Part shown: piece by piece, positions 39,501 through 47,879 of the stretch
Layout of the letters: the number at the start of each line of letters is the position of its first letter
How positions within the stretch are numbered: position 1 is the first letter of the stretch
Source: Paraglaciecola algarum
GTDB lineage: Bacteria; Pseudomonadota; Gammaproteobacteria; Enterobacterales; Alteromonadaceae
NCBI RefSeq assembly: GCF_021532655.1
Contig: NZ_JAKGAS010000004.1
Span: forward strand, 124,001-188,000
DNA length: 64,000 bases
Reading direction: 5' to 3'
Program-made: the position numbers and the translations under genes
The notes under the pieces: model-generated
What the model was told of the DNA's origin: nothing
Seen by the model: the letters and a program-made list of their open reading frames with translations, nothing else
The model's database searches: none

Positions 39501-39685
39501 CTGAAGCGCGAAATAGTATTGGTTTAATCTTAGTGGCAGGTATGTTGTTAGGTACTATTTTTACTCTATATATTTTACCAAATGTTTACATGATGTTTGC
39601 TCAAACCCATAAACCAATTAAAGATTATGATGAATTGGAAGCAGCCGAACCCGAGAGCCAAACGCCACAATTAAAGTCGGTATAA
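36581..39685 (+). CDS. RND multidrug efflux permease (HAE-1/AcrB-like)
   Basis: A 1034-residue proton-driven pump with the AcrB layout: helix 1 ([42 protein letters not shown]), a periplasmic porter domain, helices 2-6 (with [22 protein letters not shown], the D-D proton-relay motif), the second porter/docking loop and helices 8-12 ([49 protein letters not shown]). It follows the adaptor by 13 bases. The TetR-adaptor-pump order is classical. Such pumps usually export hydrophobic drugs, bile-like compounds or dyes; the actual substrate is not visible. Confidence 0.93.
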   Translation: [1034 protein letters not shown]

Positions 39686-39706
39686 GGTCACAGACAACAT
39701 TTACTA

Positions 39707-40465
39707 TTAAAATTGGCCGGCTCGATTAAAGTCGTATTTTTGCAATAGTAGGGAATATTCAGTTGAAGCTACAACACGCTTTAATGCGTCATTAAATTTA
39801 GCAACATTACGTTTATCTTTGAAAGCAATTGAGTAGCGATTCACCGGAAAGATCCGGTGGATCCTAACCTCATGCTTTTTGCTTGCCCATTTAGATATAC
39901 TCAACATGTAATAGAATATTTGTTCATCCATCACTAAAGTCTGGCCTCTCTCCCTAAACAACATTTCAGGTTGTTTAACTTGACGGGTTACTTGGATGTA
40001 TAGAGGGCTTTTAGTTGTCGCAACTTCGAAGGCTTTACCTAACACTTTGTCGGCAAGTTGAAAACTGACAATACTATAATTTGCTAAATCTTCTATTTTA
40101 TCAATCTGTAAATTGTTTTTAGTTAGAGAAATAGCCACATTATGATAATTAATATAGGGATCAGTTAAAACGTCAGGATCTAAGAACACTTTATTATTTG
40201 TGCTCATAACGCCATCGACGCCTGGCATATTTAATAATTTTGAGGCTCGTCCATAATTCACATAATTAAAAGCGACAGAATCTCCCATTTTATTGACTAT
40301 ACTTCTGACTAACTCAATTTCAAAACCCATGTCTTGTTTTTGGTCAACATAAGGAGGTTTATTAATACCCGCTAAAATTGTTAAGGATCCACCTGCCTGA
40401 GCAAATCCTGATATACCAATAAACAGTAAAAACAAAAAACGTCCCATAAACTTAAATATCACCAT
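39707..40465 (-). CDS. Periplasmic solute-binding protein (SBP family 3 type), tandem copy B
   Basis: A 252-residue protein with a signal peptide (about 1-24, ending AQAGG) and a binding-protein fold: INKPPYVDQKQDMGFEIELVRSIVNKMGD, then FLDPDVLTDPYINYHNVAISLTKNN, DLANYSIVSFQLADKVLG and QPEMLFRERGQTLVMDEQIFYYMLS. It is clearly paralogous to the gene just upstream and overlaps it by one base (stop/start TAATG), so the two are translationally coupled. No permease or ATPase accompanies them. The ligand may be an amino acid or similar, but nothing shows it. Confidence 0.78.
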   Translation of the reverse strand: MVIFKFMGRFLFLLFIGISGFAQAGGSLTILAGINKPPYVDQKQDMGFEIELVRSIVNKMGDSVAFNYVNYGRASKLLNMPGVDGVMSTNNKVFLDPDVLTDPYINYHNVAISLTKNNLQIDKIEDLANYSIVSFQLADKVLGKAFEVATTKSPLYIQVTRQVKQPEMLFRERGQTLVMDEQIFYYMLSISKWASKKHEVRIHRIFPVNRYSIAFKDKRNVAKFNDALKRVVASTEYSLLLQKYDFNRAGQF

Positions 40466-41199
40466 TAAAAGTTATACTTATCCTTAAGCCGTGAATAATC
40501 AGTTGACGATAAAAATGTTTGCAGAGCTCGATTAAATGCTGCTACATATTTTATTTCCTTAAAGGCCACACGAAAATGATTAGTCGGAAATACCTGATGA
40601 AACTTTACTTTATCTAAAGCATTATTCCATTGTGTTTGCTCGAGATAATATTTAAAAATTTGTTTGTCCATAACTAATACTTCGACGCGATTACGTATCA
40701 ACATTTCTGGTTGTTTTTTCTGCTCTAACATTTTGATAAATAGTGGGCTGGCATCAACTACCTTTGAAAATTCCTCTCCGAGTGCTTTTGCAGCTAATGG
40801 AAAACTTACAATAGAATAGCGAGCTAAGTCTGAAACTGTGTTGATATGAAAATTATTGTCGGCCAGTGAAATAGCCACATTCTGGTATTCAACATAAACA
40901 TCTGAAAGCAAACTAGTGTCAAGGAACATACGATAATTAACACCCGTTAACGCATCTAATTGAAACTTTTCAAATAACCGATCCGCACTACCATTACCAT
41001 AATCCATATAACGAAATTCAACCTGCTTGCCCATTAGTTGAAAAACATTTTCAAGAAGTTCTAACTCAAAGCCAGAATTAGTTTGTTGGATCACATAGGG
41101 AGGCTTATTAACACTTGTACCAATAATTATCTTTTCTGCACTAATTGCGCTAAAACAGCCGAATAGATGTAGGATACAAATCAGTAATCGATTTAACAC
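40465..41199 (-). CDS. Periplasmic solute-binding protein (SBP family 3 type), tandem copy A
   Basis: A 244-residue paralogue of the next gene. After a signal peptide (about 1-21) it reads VNKPPYVIQQTNSGFELELLENVFQLMG, then FLDTSLLSDVYVEYQNVAISLADNN, DLARYSIVSFPLAAKALG, QPEMLIRNRVEVLVMDKQIFKYYLE, so the match to copy B covers the whole length. Start is GTG at 41199 after AAAGG. Both follow the NIPSNAP gene closely (15 bases), suggesting a three-gene unit on the minus strand. The transport partner, if any, is elsewhere. Confidence 0.78.
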   Translation of the reverse strand: MLNRLLICILHLFGCFSAISAEKIIIGTSVNKPPYVIQQTNSGFELELLENVFQLMGKQVEFRYMDYGNGSADRLFEKFQLDALTGVNYRMFLDTSLLSDVYVEYQNVAISLADNNFHINTVSDLARYSIVSFPLAAKALGEEFSKVVDASPLFIKMLEQKKQPEMLIRNRVEVLVMDKQIFKYYLEQTQWNNALDKVKFHQVFPTNHFRVAFKEIKYVAAFNRALQTFLSSTDYSRLKDKYNF

Positions 41200-41214
41200 T
41201 TAGCGCCTTTACTT

Positions 41215-41649
41215 CTATAATGCTGAAAAGTCGGTTGTTTGCATAAACACCACATCTATTTTCTCAACCAAAGGGCCATCGACGATAGAAGCTTTATAAG
41301 CTTTCACCCACTGGGGATCTTTAATAAATATTTGCCAATTTTTTTTGGCTTCAGCTTCACTTTTGTGTTCAAGAATATAAATTAAAGTATTCTTCGACCC
41401 TGGCTCCGAGGTTGGCACCCAATAAGCAATAGACTTCATACCAAGACGATTAAAAATACCATCGGTGTGATCACGAAAGCGAGATTTTAAAGCTTCGAGC
41501 TTTCCTTCATGAGCGTAATAGGTACGCATTTCATATACCTTGTTTGAGGTTTTATCTTCGCCATGATGCGCAGCATTTACTATAAGAGAGAAAACCCCAA
41601 ACAGACTAGATAAAAGGTAAACGACAAATACTTTTTTTGAGTTAGTCAA
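41215..41649 (-). CDS. NIPSNAP-family secreted protein
   Basis: A 144-residue protein whose mature part matches NIPSNAP domains: VYEMRTYYAHEGKLEALKSRFRDHTDGIFNRLGMKSIAYWVP, then NTLIYILEHKSEAEAKKNWQIFIKDPQWVKAY. The N-terminus (FVVYLLSSLFGVFSLIVNAAHH) is a signal peptide, so it is likely exported. The start is TTG at 41649, 7 bases after AGGA. NIPSNAP domains are related to dimeric alpha/beta barrels; the biochemical role is not known. It leads the pair of binding-protein genes. Confidence 0.85.
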   Translation of the reverse strand: MTNSKKVFVVYLLSSLFGVFSLIVNAAHHGEDKTSNKVYEMRTYYAHEGKLEALKSRFRDHTDGIFNRLGMKSIAYWVPTSEPGSKNTLIYILEHKSEAEAKKNWQIFIKDPQWVKAYKASIVDGPLVEKIDVVFMQTTDFSAL

Positions 41650-41807
41650 AATATTATCCTTGTGAAAAAAAACTTAATCATCAGTGCTTTAAATACTACC
41701 CCAAAGTAAAATAATTACTACAATTTAACACCAGAATGCTGAACTTGTTTCCACCAAAGCATGAGTTGTGGTAGCATTTTTATCACTTCAATAAAGAGCT
41801 TAACTTT

Positions 41808-42830
41808 GTGAAAACCAAAGCAACTTCGTTAGACATAGCTTATCAAGCGGGAGTATCACAATCTACCGTCTCTAGAGCGTTACGTAATAGCCCTTTAGTC
41901 AATGAAGAAACCCGCAAAAAAGTGCAAGCTCTTGCTAAGGAACTAAATTACAAGGTAGATAAAAATGCCAGTAATTTACGCTCACAACACACAGGTACCC
42001 TAGCCTTATTATTATTTGAAGATCCCACTTCAGATGATTCAATGATTAACCCATTCTTTCTTTCAATGTTAGGTTGTATTACTCGTGCTGCAGCAAAAAA
42101 TGGTTATGATCTACTCGTATCATTTCAACAACTTAGTGAAGATTGGCATGCTGACTATGAAGATGCATCAAAAGCAGATGGCTTAATTTTATTAGGCTAC
42201 GGTGACTACGTAGACTATGAAGCGAAACTAAAACAACTATCCGAACAAGAAACACACTTTGTACGTTATGGCTCTATTGAAAAAGGTCAAACTGGGATCT
42301 CCTTTGGTTGTGATAATTTTAAAGGGGGTTACGACATGACCCAGCACTTAATTAAACAAGGTCATAAGTCCTTTGCTTTTTTAGGTGGTGCAGACGAACA
42401 TTGCCCGGAGTTTTTTGAACGCTACAAAGGACATTGCCAAGCAGTAAAAGAAGTAAATTTAACTGTCAATCCAAACAACCAGATTGACGCTATTTCCACT
42501 GAAGGTTCTGGTTACGCAGCGGCAAATCAATTATTAGCCCAAAGCGAATTACCTGACGCGATATTTTGTGCTTCAGACATGATTGCAGTAGGCGCATTAA
42601 CCGCTTTTCAAGATAAGAAAATTAAAGTGCCTGAACAAGTAGCATTAGCTGGATTTGATGATATTTCAGTGGCCCACCTAACGTCGCCAAAACTCACTAC
42701 TATGCAGCAAAACACTAAACTAGCCGCCGATATTTTAGTCGAGTCTTTAATTAAAAAAATCCATAATCAAGAGATTGATTCAGGCCTAATTCCGGCTAAA
42801 TTAATTGTTAGAGAATCTTGTAGTCGTTAA
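41808..42830 (+). CDS. LacI-family transcriptional regulator
   Basis: A 340-residue regulator with the N-terminal LacI helix-turn-helix and hinge helix (SLDIAYQAGVSQSTVSRALRNSPLVNEETRKKVQALAKELNYKVDKNASNLRS) and a periplasmic-binding-like effector domain (about 60-340, ending GFDDISVAHLTSPKLTTMQQNTKLAADILVESL). Start is GTG at 41808. It is divergent from the NIPSNAP and binding-protein genes, which may be its target set, but no sugar-use gene is adjacent. The effector is probably a sugar, unidentified. Confidence 0.92.
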   Translation: MKTKATSLDIAYQAGVSQSTVSRALRNSPLVNEETRKKVQALAKELNYKVDKNASNLRSQHTGTLALLLFEDPTSDDSMINPFFLSMLGCITRAAAKNGYDLLVSFQQLSEDWHADYEDASKADGLILLGYGDYVDYEAKLKQLSEQETHFVRYGSIEKGQTGISFGCDNFKGGYDMTQHLIKQGHKSFAFLGGADEHCPEFFERYKGHCQAVKEVNLTVNPNNQIDAISTEGSGYAAANQLLAQSELPDAIFCASDMIAVGALTAFQDKKIKVPEQVALAGFDDISVAHLTSPKLTTMQQNTKLAADILVESLIKKIHNQEIDSGLIPAKLIVRESCSR

Positions 42831-42941
42831 TTAGTTAATCTGTCACAGTATGGCTAAGTATAGCTTATTGATAAGTTATACCATTCGGCCCACCATGCAG
42901 TAAGATTATATTAATACCAATTACACAGTTATCTATTGCCA

Positions 42942-44309
42942 CTAAGTTTTAAACAAGCCAAATTTATAATTTGCAGACTGCTGCCTATGAAATAAAACTA
43001 TAAAGGTTAATAACAAGCCTAAAACCTCTGCCACTGGCCCTGCGTACCATATACCCCATTCAGCAAATCCAAATGGCATAATAAACAACAAAGGCAATAA
43101 AAACGCATAGGTTTTAGCCATACTTAATAAACCAGCCCGCTTAGCATCGCCGATAGCTTGAAAATACATAGTGATAATTAACATAGGCCCTAAAATAAAC
43201 AATGCCATGGTAGCTGCTGGTGATATGCGGCTGACCTCTTGAATAATGCCCAAATCATCCACAAATAAACCGCCAAGTTTATGATGATAAAAATAGATCA
43301 CCAACTGCCAGCCTAGGCTATACACAAAAGCCGCACCTAGTGCGATTTTAATACTGGCATTCACTCGAGCATATTGCTTGGCACCAAGGTTATTCCCCAC
43401 TATGGTTTGAAAACCTAGGCTTAAACCTAAAATAGGCAGATAAATAAAAGTCATTAGCCGGGTTAAAATGCCATACGCCCCAACGGTATCGGCGTAACTG
43501 CCCTGCCCCCAAATTTGTAAATTGTAAAATATCGCTCCTGAAGACAAAGCAAAACCTAGGTGAGTTAAACTAGACGGTGCTCCAATGGCTAAAAACTCTT
43601 TCCAATGTTTTCTAGACCGGCTGAAATGTAAAAACTTCAGTTCCACCAAACTCGACTTACGGCTTCTAAACCAGATGATCAACAGCATAGAGCATAGCTG
43701 GGCCAATATTGTGCCCAGAGCAGAACCTGCGACTCCCAACTCCATATGCACGATTAATACATAATTAAACAGCCCATTTAACAGCACAGACATTAAGGAT
43801 GCGCTCGCCATAATCGGAATGTGGCCTTCACAGCGTAAACTATCACTGTTAATGGTCAGGACAAACATAAGAGGAGAGCCAATAATCATAATAAAAACAT
43901 ATAGATAACTCATCTGAGCTAAATGTATATCAGCATTATTTAGGGCTAAGGTTAATGGTTCACCAATGATAAAAAACAATAGGATCAAGACACCCGCTAC
44001 TACCAAAGACAAAGTAATGGCTTGGGCAAACGCATCTTTAGCATCACTAACCTTTTGTGCACCTAATAATCTCGCCATCACACTGGAAAAGCCACTTGAG
44101 ACTAAAGTCGACATGGCGATTAAAAAAATAAAAACCGGAAACATAGATGTCACTGCAACCAGCGCATTGGCTCCTACAAATGTCCCTAAAAAATAGGCAT
44201 CCACTAAGGAAAAAGAGCCATTAACTAACATCATAAAAATAATAGGCGCTGCGGTTTTTAAAAACACGGCAGGTAATGAACCATGTAAAAATTTGTTATC
44301 GGTATTCAC
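42942..44309 (-). CDS. MATE-family efflux transporter
   Basis: A 455-residue integral membrane protein with about 12 helices in two MatE halves: PIIFMMLVNGSFSLVDAYFLGTFVGANALVAVTSMFPVFIFLIAMSTLVSSGFSSVMARLLGA in the first and SSLTHLGFALSSGAIFYNLQIWGQ, then GLSLGFQTIVGNNLGAKQYARV in the second. Members expel cationic drugs or metabolites using Na+ or H+ gradients. Start is GTG at 44309. Substrate not evident. It is divergent from the RidA gene. Confidence 0.92.
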   Translation of the reverse strand: MNTDNKFLHGSLPAVFLKTAAPIIFMMLVNGSFSLVDAYFLGTFVGANALVAVTSMFPVFIFLIAMSTLVSSGFSSVMARLLGAQKVSDAKDAFAQAITLSLVVAGVLILLFFIIGEPLTLALNNADIHLAQMSYLYVFIMIIGSPLMFVLTINSDSLRCEGHIPIMASASLMSVLLNGLFNYVLIVHMELGVAGSALGTILAQLCSMLLIIWFRSRKSSLVELKFLHFSRSRKHWKEFLAIGAPSSLTHLGFALSSGAIFYNLQIWGQGSYADTVGAYGILTRLMTFIYLPILGLSLGFQTIVGNNLGAKQYARVNASIKIALGAAFVYSLGWQLVIYFYHHKLGGLFVDDLGIIQEVSRISPAATMALFILGPMLIITMYFQAIGDAKRAGLLSMAKTYAFLLPLLFIMPFGFAEWGIWYAGPVAEVLGLLLTFIVLFHRQQSANYKFGLFKT

Positions 44310-44442
44310 TGTTACTCGTTACTCCAAATAAATAACATGCTGTTGCTTCGCAAAATTATAAATAATGCCTTTTCCACAAGGACTGATTCTCATCCCTAAT
44401 GATATCATTCAGTCAAATTCATTATTTAATAAAAATATTATT

Positions 44443-44796
44443 GTGACTGATATCCAACGTAAAGAAACCAAACCACGTATGAGCCGAATTGTGATCCATC
44501 AAGGTACTGTTTACCTGTGTGGCCAAGTAGCTGCTGATGCGAGCAAAGATATAACCGAACAAACTCAAACCATGTTAGACAAGGTTGATGGCTTATTAAT
44601 TGATGCCGGAAGTGACAGAGAACATATATTGTCGGCTACTATTTACATTAAAGATATGGCCGACTTTAAAGCCATGAACCAAGTGTGGGATGACTGGGTA
44701 CCCGCAGGCCATGCTCCAGCTAGAGCTTGCGTGCAAGCATCTATGGCAAGACCAGAATTGTTAGTTGAAATATCAGTGATAGCTGCACAAAAGTAA
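44443..44796 (+). CDS. RidA/YjgF-family protein
   Basis: The conserved domain begins at [29 protein letters not shown] and includes [60 protein letters not shown], with the arginine near the C-terminus that binds carboxylates in RidA enzymes. I start at GTG 44443 (118 residues) because homologues of the YoaB-like branch begin here; an ATG at 44365 would add 26 residues of no known use. Neither start has a good ribosome site. RidA proteins hydrolyse reactive enamine/imine intermediates. Confidence 0.85.
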   Translation: MTDIQRKETKPRMSRIVIHQGTVYLCGQVAADASKDITEQTQTMLDKVDGLLIDAGSDREHILSATIYIKDMADFKAMNQVWDDWVPAGHAPARACVQASMARPELLVEISVIAAQK

Positions 44797-44812
44797 CTTA
44801 AGATGCATTACA

Positions 44813-44842
44813 AAACGCCATAGATAAAATTTAGTCTTTGGC
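44813..44842. terminator. Hairpin between convergent RidA gene and yhhN remnant
   Basis: AACGCCA and TGGCGTT form a 7-bp stem with an 18-base loop. It lies about 17 bases after the RidA stop and a few bases from the stop of the convergent yhhN remnant, so it may end both transcripts. The T-run is short. Confidence 0.5.
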
Positions 44843-44846
44843 GTTT

Positions 44847-45833
44847 CTACTCTTTACTTTGTTTATTAACCCTTGGTTTAGTAAAGCCCTCAATTAACAT
44901 CCATTGCGCTAAATAATATGTAACCATCACGCCATAACTGACATTAGGAATAGGCTGTAAGAACTTATCAAAAGCAATTAACGAATCAGATAGAATAAGT
45001 ATTAATGCCTCTAAGACAGACCAATGAAGACTGTGGTTAGATTGAATGGCTGCAAATCCCATAAAGCCTATAGCAAGGATATAAGCTAAAACAGGTAACA
45101 TAAAGCCGCCAAGTTCTGGCAATAACATCCACAACACACCAAGTAAATATACTAACAAAACAGCGCTTAACGGCCATCTATGACTAATCCCCTGCCAGTC
45201 TCGTAAAAATAAAAACCCATAACTAAGTTGAGCAAATAAAAACGCGGCAACGCCAAATATAAATTGATCAACATTTAGCAACAGATCCCCACAAGCACTG
45301 AAAAATAAAGCGACTAGGGGCTGTTGATCTTTGGTGTATCAATTTTGGTCAAACTAAACGCTTTTTAATCGCGGCGCTGGTTTAAAGCCGCTACTTACTT
45401 AGAAGCGGCGGACTAAGTCAAAAAGCAGCAACACAAAAAATATCAGGAATATTTTTGAACAGCTTTAGCTGGCCTGCTTGCAGGTGAGCGACATGGATGT
45501 TGCGAACAAAGAGTAAAAAGCGTTTAGGCAGAATCCTTCGGACAGCGTTTGTGCGGTATTTCTACTGCTTCATCACTCATTCAGGTAGAACAACTACATC
45601 ACACTCGTGCTTCATTGTATAAATACCGCACAACTCGCTGCAAAAACATACACCAAAGATCAACAGCCCCTAAAAAAGTGTCGCTTAGGCGATTCGACTC
45701 GAATAGCTACCGCAATTGCTAAAGTGAGAATAGGTAATATTTTCAACAAGCCCGACAAAGGCAAATCTAAAGGTAAACTAGCTAGGTAACCAAAAGAAAA
45801 AACAGCAAAGGAAATTCGCGTGATTTTAGTCAT
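44847..45833 (-). pseudogene. yhhN: yhhN-like lysoplasmalogenase gene interrupted by a palindromic element
   Basis: Two parts of one gene are split by the element at 45315-45672. The 5' part (45833-45673) starts at ATG and encodes about 53 residues, MTKITRISFAVFSFGYLASL..KILPILTLAIAVAIRVESPKRHFF, and then meets TGA inside the element. The 3' part (45314-44847) continues VALFFSACGDLLLNVDQFIFGVAAFLFAQLSYGFLFLRDW and ends normally. Together they give about 209 residues, the usual YhhN length, with the SxxGDxxL motif at the junction side. YhhN is an inner-membrane lysoplasmalogenase in characterised cases. A 144-residue frame from TTG 45281 could still be read but lacks the first helices. Confidence 0.85.
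45315..45672. mobile_element. MITE-like element with 25-bp perfect terminal inverted repeats
   Basis: Left arm 45315-45339 (starting TAGGGGCTGTTGATC) and right arm 45648-45672 (ending GATCAACAGCCCCTA) are perfect inverted repeats of 25 bp. The outermost TA may be a target duplication, giving a 354-bp element with 23-bp arms. No transposase frame fits inside. The interior has further hairpins (AGCCGCT with AGCGGC near 45386-45408; GCGAC with GTTGC near 45487). It sits inside yhhN. A non-autonomous element mobilised in trans is the best reading; the parent family is not identified. Confidence 0.85.
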
Positions 45834-45960
45834 AAATCAAATACAGTAATAAACATCAGCCAACCGTAATCTGTTTATATTATTTAAGCAATTAACCTGT
45901 AACTACTTTATAATCCACCCTCATTAAGTGAGTCCCAATTTAAAGCCTTAGGCAGTTTAC

Positions 45961-47220
45961 ATGTTCGAACAGTTAGAATTAGATGATGATTTGATCCACG
46001 CAGTGGTGGATATGGGTTATAAAACCCCCACAAGTATTCAATCACTGGTGATCCCAGAAGCCATGGCAGGTAAAGATATACTAGCTTCAGCTCCTACTGG
46101 TACAGGAAAAACCGCAGCGTTTTTATTACCTGCTTGCCAGTTTTTATTAGATTACCCAAGACGTCAACCGGGTGCCACGCGCATATTAATTTTAACGCCT
46201 ACCCGAGAGTTAGCGTTACAAATTTTTGAACAAGCCAAAGCCCTGTGTAAATACTTACCTCATATTAACTGTGGCGTGATCACGGGTGGTATTAATTACG
46301 GTACAGATCGTGATTTATTAGAAAAAAACTTAGATATTTTAGTGGCTACCCCTGGGCGATTATTCGAACATATCGAAACAGAAAGTTTTGATTGCCGCGA
46401 CATTGAGTGTTTAATTTTAGACGAAGCTGACCGTATGTTAGACATGGGTTTTTCAGCCATAGTGAATCAAATAGCTGGCGAAGCCAGATGGCGTAAACAA
46501 ACTATGTTGTTTTCTGCCACTCTAGAAGGTTCAGGCATTGCGCGTTTTTCAGATGAATTGTTAAACGAACCTGTTGAGCTTGAAGCTGAGTCTAGTCGCA
46601 AAGAAAAAGGCGTGATCCACCAATGGATCCACCTAGCTGATAACGCCAATCATAAATTGGCCTTATTGATCCACATTCTGCAAAACCAAGTAGAAACCGC
46701 CATAGTGTTTGTGAAAACTCGCGAACGTCTCGCCACCTTAGTTGGCCAATTAAACTCAGCGGATATTCCTTGTGGTTGGTTACAAGGCGAAATGCCTCAA
46801 GATAAACGTAACGCCGCAATGGAGCGTTTTCGTACTGGCGAAGTAAAAATATTAGTGGCCACAGACGTAGCCGCTCGCGGTATTGACGTTGACAACATCA
46901 GCCATGTGATCAATTACGATATGCCACGCACCGCTGATGTGTACGTACACAGAATTGGCCGCACAGGCCGTGCGGGTAATAAAGGCACAGCCATTTCTTT
47001 AGTAGAAGCTCATGACATTGCCATAGTACCGAAAATCGAACGATACACAGAACAAGGGCTTAAACGTCGCGTGATCGCTGAACTTCGTCCACAAAATAAA
47101 GAAGCCAAGCCACCAACTAAGAAAAAAATCAGCACTAAAACCAAAAAAGCCGCGTTAAAGGCCAAAAGAACCGCTAGCGCCAAAAAGAAGAAGAAAAAAG
47201 GCAGAGGTAAAAAAGCCTAA
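45961..47220 (+). CDS. srmB: DEAD-box ATP-dependent RNA helicase SrmB
   Basis: A 419-residue helicase that assists early assembly of the large ribosomal subunit. Motifs in order: Q motif ([26 protein letters not shown]), I (APTGTGKT), Ia (PTRELALQ), GG (TGGINYGTD), Ib (TPGRL), II ([12 protein letters not shown]), III (FSATLE), IV ([11 protein letters not shown]), V ([22 protein letters not shown]) and VI ([12 protein letters not shown]). The C-terminus is a lysine-rich tail (about 380-419), as in SrmB homologues. It overlaps rdgB by one base. Confidence 0.93.
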   Translation: MFEQLELDDDLIHAVVDMGYKTPTSIQSLVIPEAMAGKDILASAPTGTGKTAAFLLPACQFLLDYPRRQPGATRILILTPTRELALQIFEQAKALCKYLPHINCGVITGGINYGTDRDLLEKNLDILVATPGRLFEHIETESFDCRDIECLILDEADRMLDMGFSAIVNQIAGEARWRKQTMLFSATLEGSGIARFSDELLNEPVELEAESSRKEKGVIHQWIHLADNANHKLALLIHILQNQVETAIVFVKTRERLATLVGQLNSADIPCGWLQGEMPQDKRNAAMERFRTGEVKILVATDVAARGIDVDNISHVINYDMPRTADVYVHRIGRTGRAGNKGTAISLVEAHDIAIVPKIERYTEQGLKRRVIAELRPQNKEAKPPTKKKISTKTKKAALKAKRTASAKKKKKKGRGKKA

Positions 47221-47876
47221 TGGCTGTTACTGAAAACTTGGAAAAAGTGGTACTGGCTACAGGCAACCAAGGCAAAGTAAAAGAGCTAGGGGCAATGTTG
47301 TCTGACTTGGGTATACAAGTGATTGCGCAAAGTGAGTTTGCAGTAAGTGAAGTAGCTGAAACAGGCACAACCTTTGTTGAAAATGCCATTATAAAAGCTC
47401 GTCATGCATCTCTTGCGACTGGCTTACCGGCCATTGCCGATGATTCTGGTTTAGCGGTAGATGCATTAGGTGGCGCACCTGGAGTCTACTCAGCACGATA
47501 TTCCGAAGACACGACAATAGACGACAAGGCCACTGACCAAACTAATATCGATAAATTATTAGTTGAAATGGCAGATGTACCTGTAAACAAACGCCAAGCA
47601 CGTTTTTTATGTGTGTTAGTCTTTATGCGCCATGCAGACGACCCAACCCCCATCATCTGCCAAGGTGAATGGCAGGGAGAAATCAGCACAAAACAGTTTG
47701 GTGAAAACGGTTTTGGTTATGATCCAGTATTTTGGGTAGCGGATAAAAACTGTAGTTCTGCACAACTTAGTCGCGAGCAAAAAAATGCCTTGAGTCACAG
47801 AGGCCAAGCCCTAATGCAACTAAAAGTAAAACTAAAAGCACAAATAGCTGATCAATTACAAAACATATCCGGTTAA
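47220..47876 (+). CDS. rdgB: Non-canonical purine NTP pyrophosphatase (RdgB/HAM1)
   Basis: House-cleaning enzyme that hydrolyses dITP, XTP and ITP to monophosphates so that they are not put into DNA. The 218-residue protein has [22 protein letters not shown] at the N-terminus, [43 protein letters not shown] and [11 protein letters not shown], then LSHRGQAL, all HAM1 family motifs. The ATG overlaps the srmB stop (TAATG), so it is coupled. hemW follows 3 bases later. Confidence 0.95.
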   Translation: MAVTENLEKVVLATGNQGKVKELGAMLSDLGIQVIAQSEFAVSEVAETGTTFVENAIIKARHASLATGLPAIADDSGLAVDALGGAPGVYSARYSEDTTIDDKATDQTNIDKLLVEMADVPVNKRQARFLCVLVFMRHADDPTPIICQGEWQGEISTKQFGENGFGYDPVFWVADKNCSSAQLSREQKNALSHRGQALMQLKVKLKAQIADQLQNISG

Positions 47877-47879
47877 CTT

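Noticed and set aside
45607..45789. Open frame of 60 codons crossing the right end of the palindromic element
   Set aside because: It spans the element boundary and runs antisense to the N-terminal yhhN remnant, so it is an accident of insertion.
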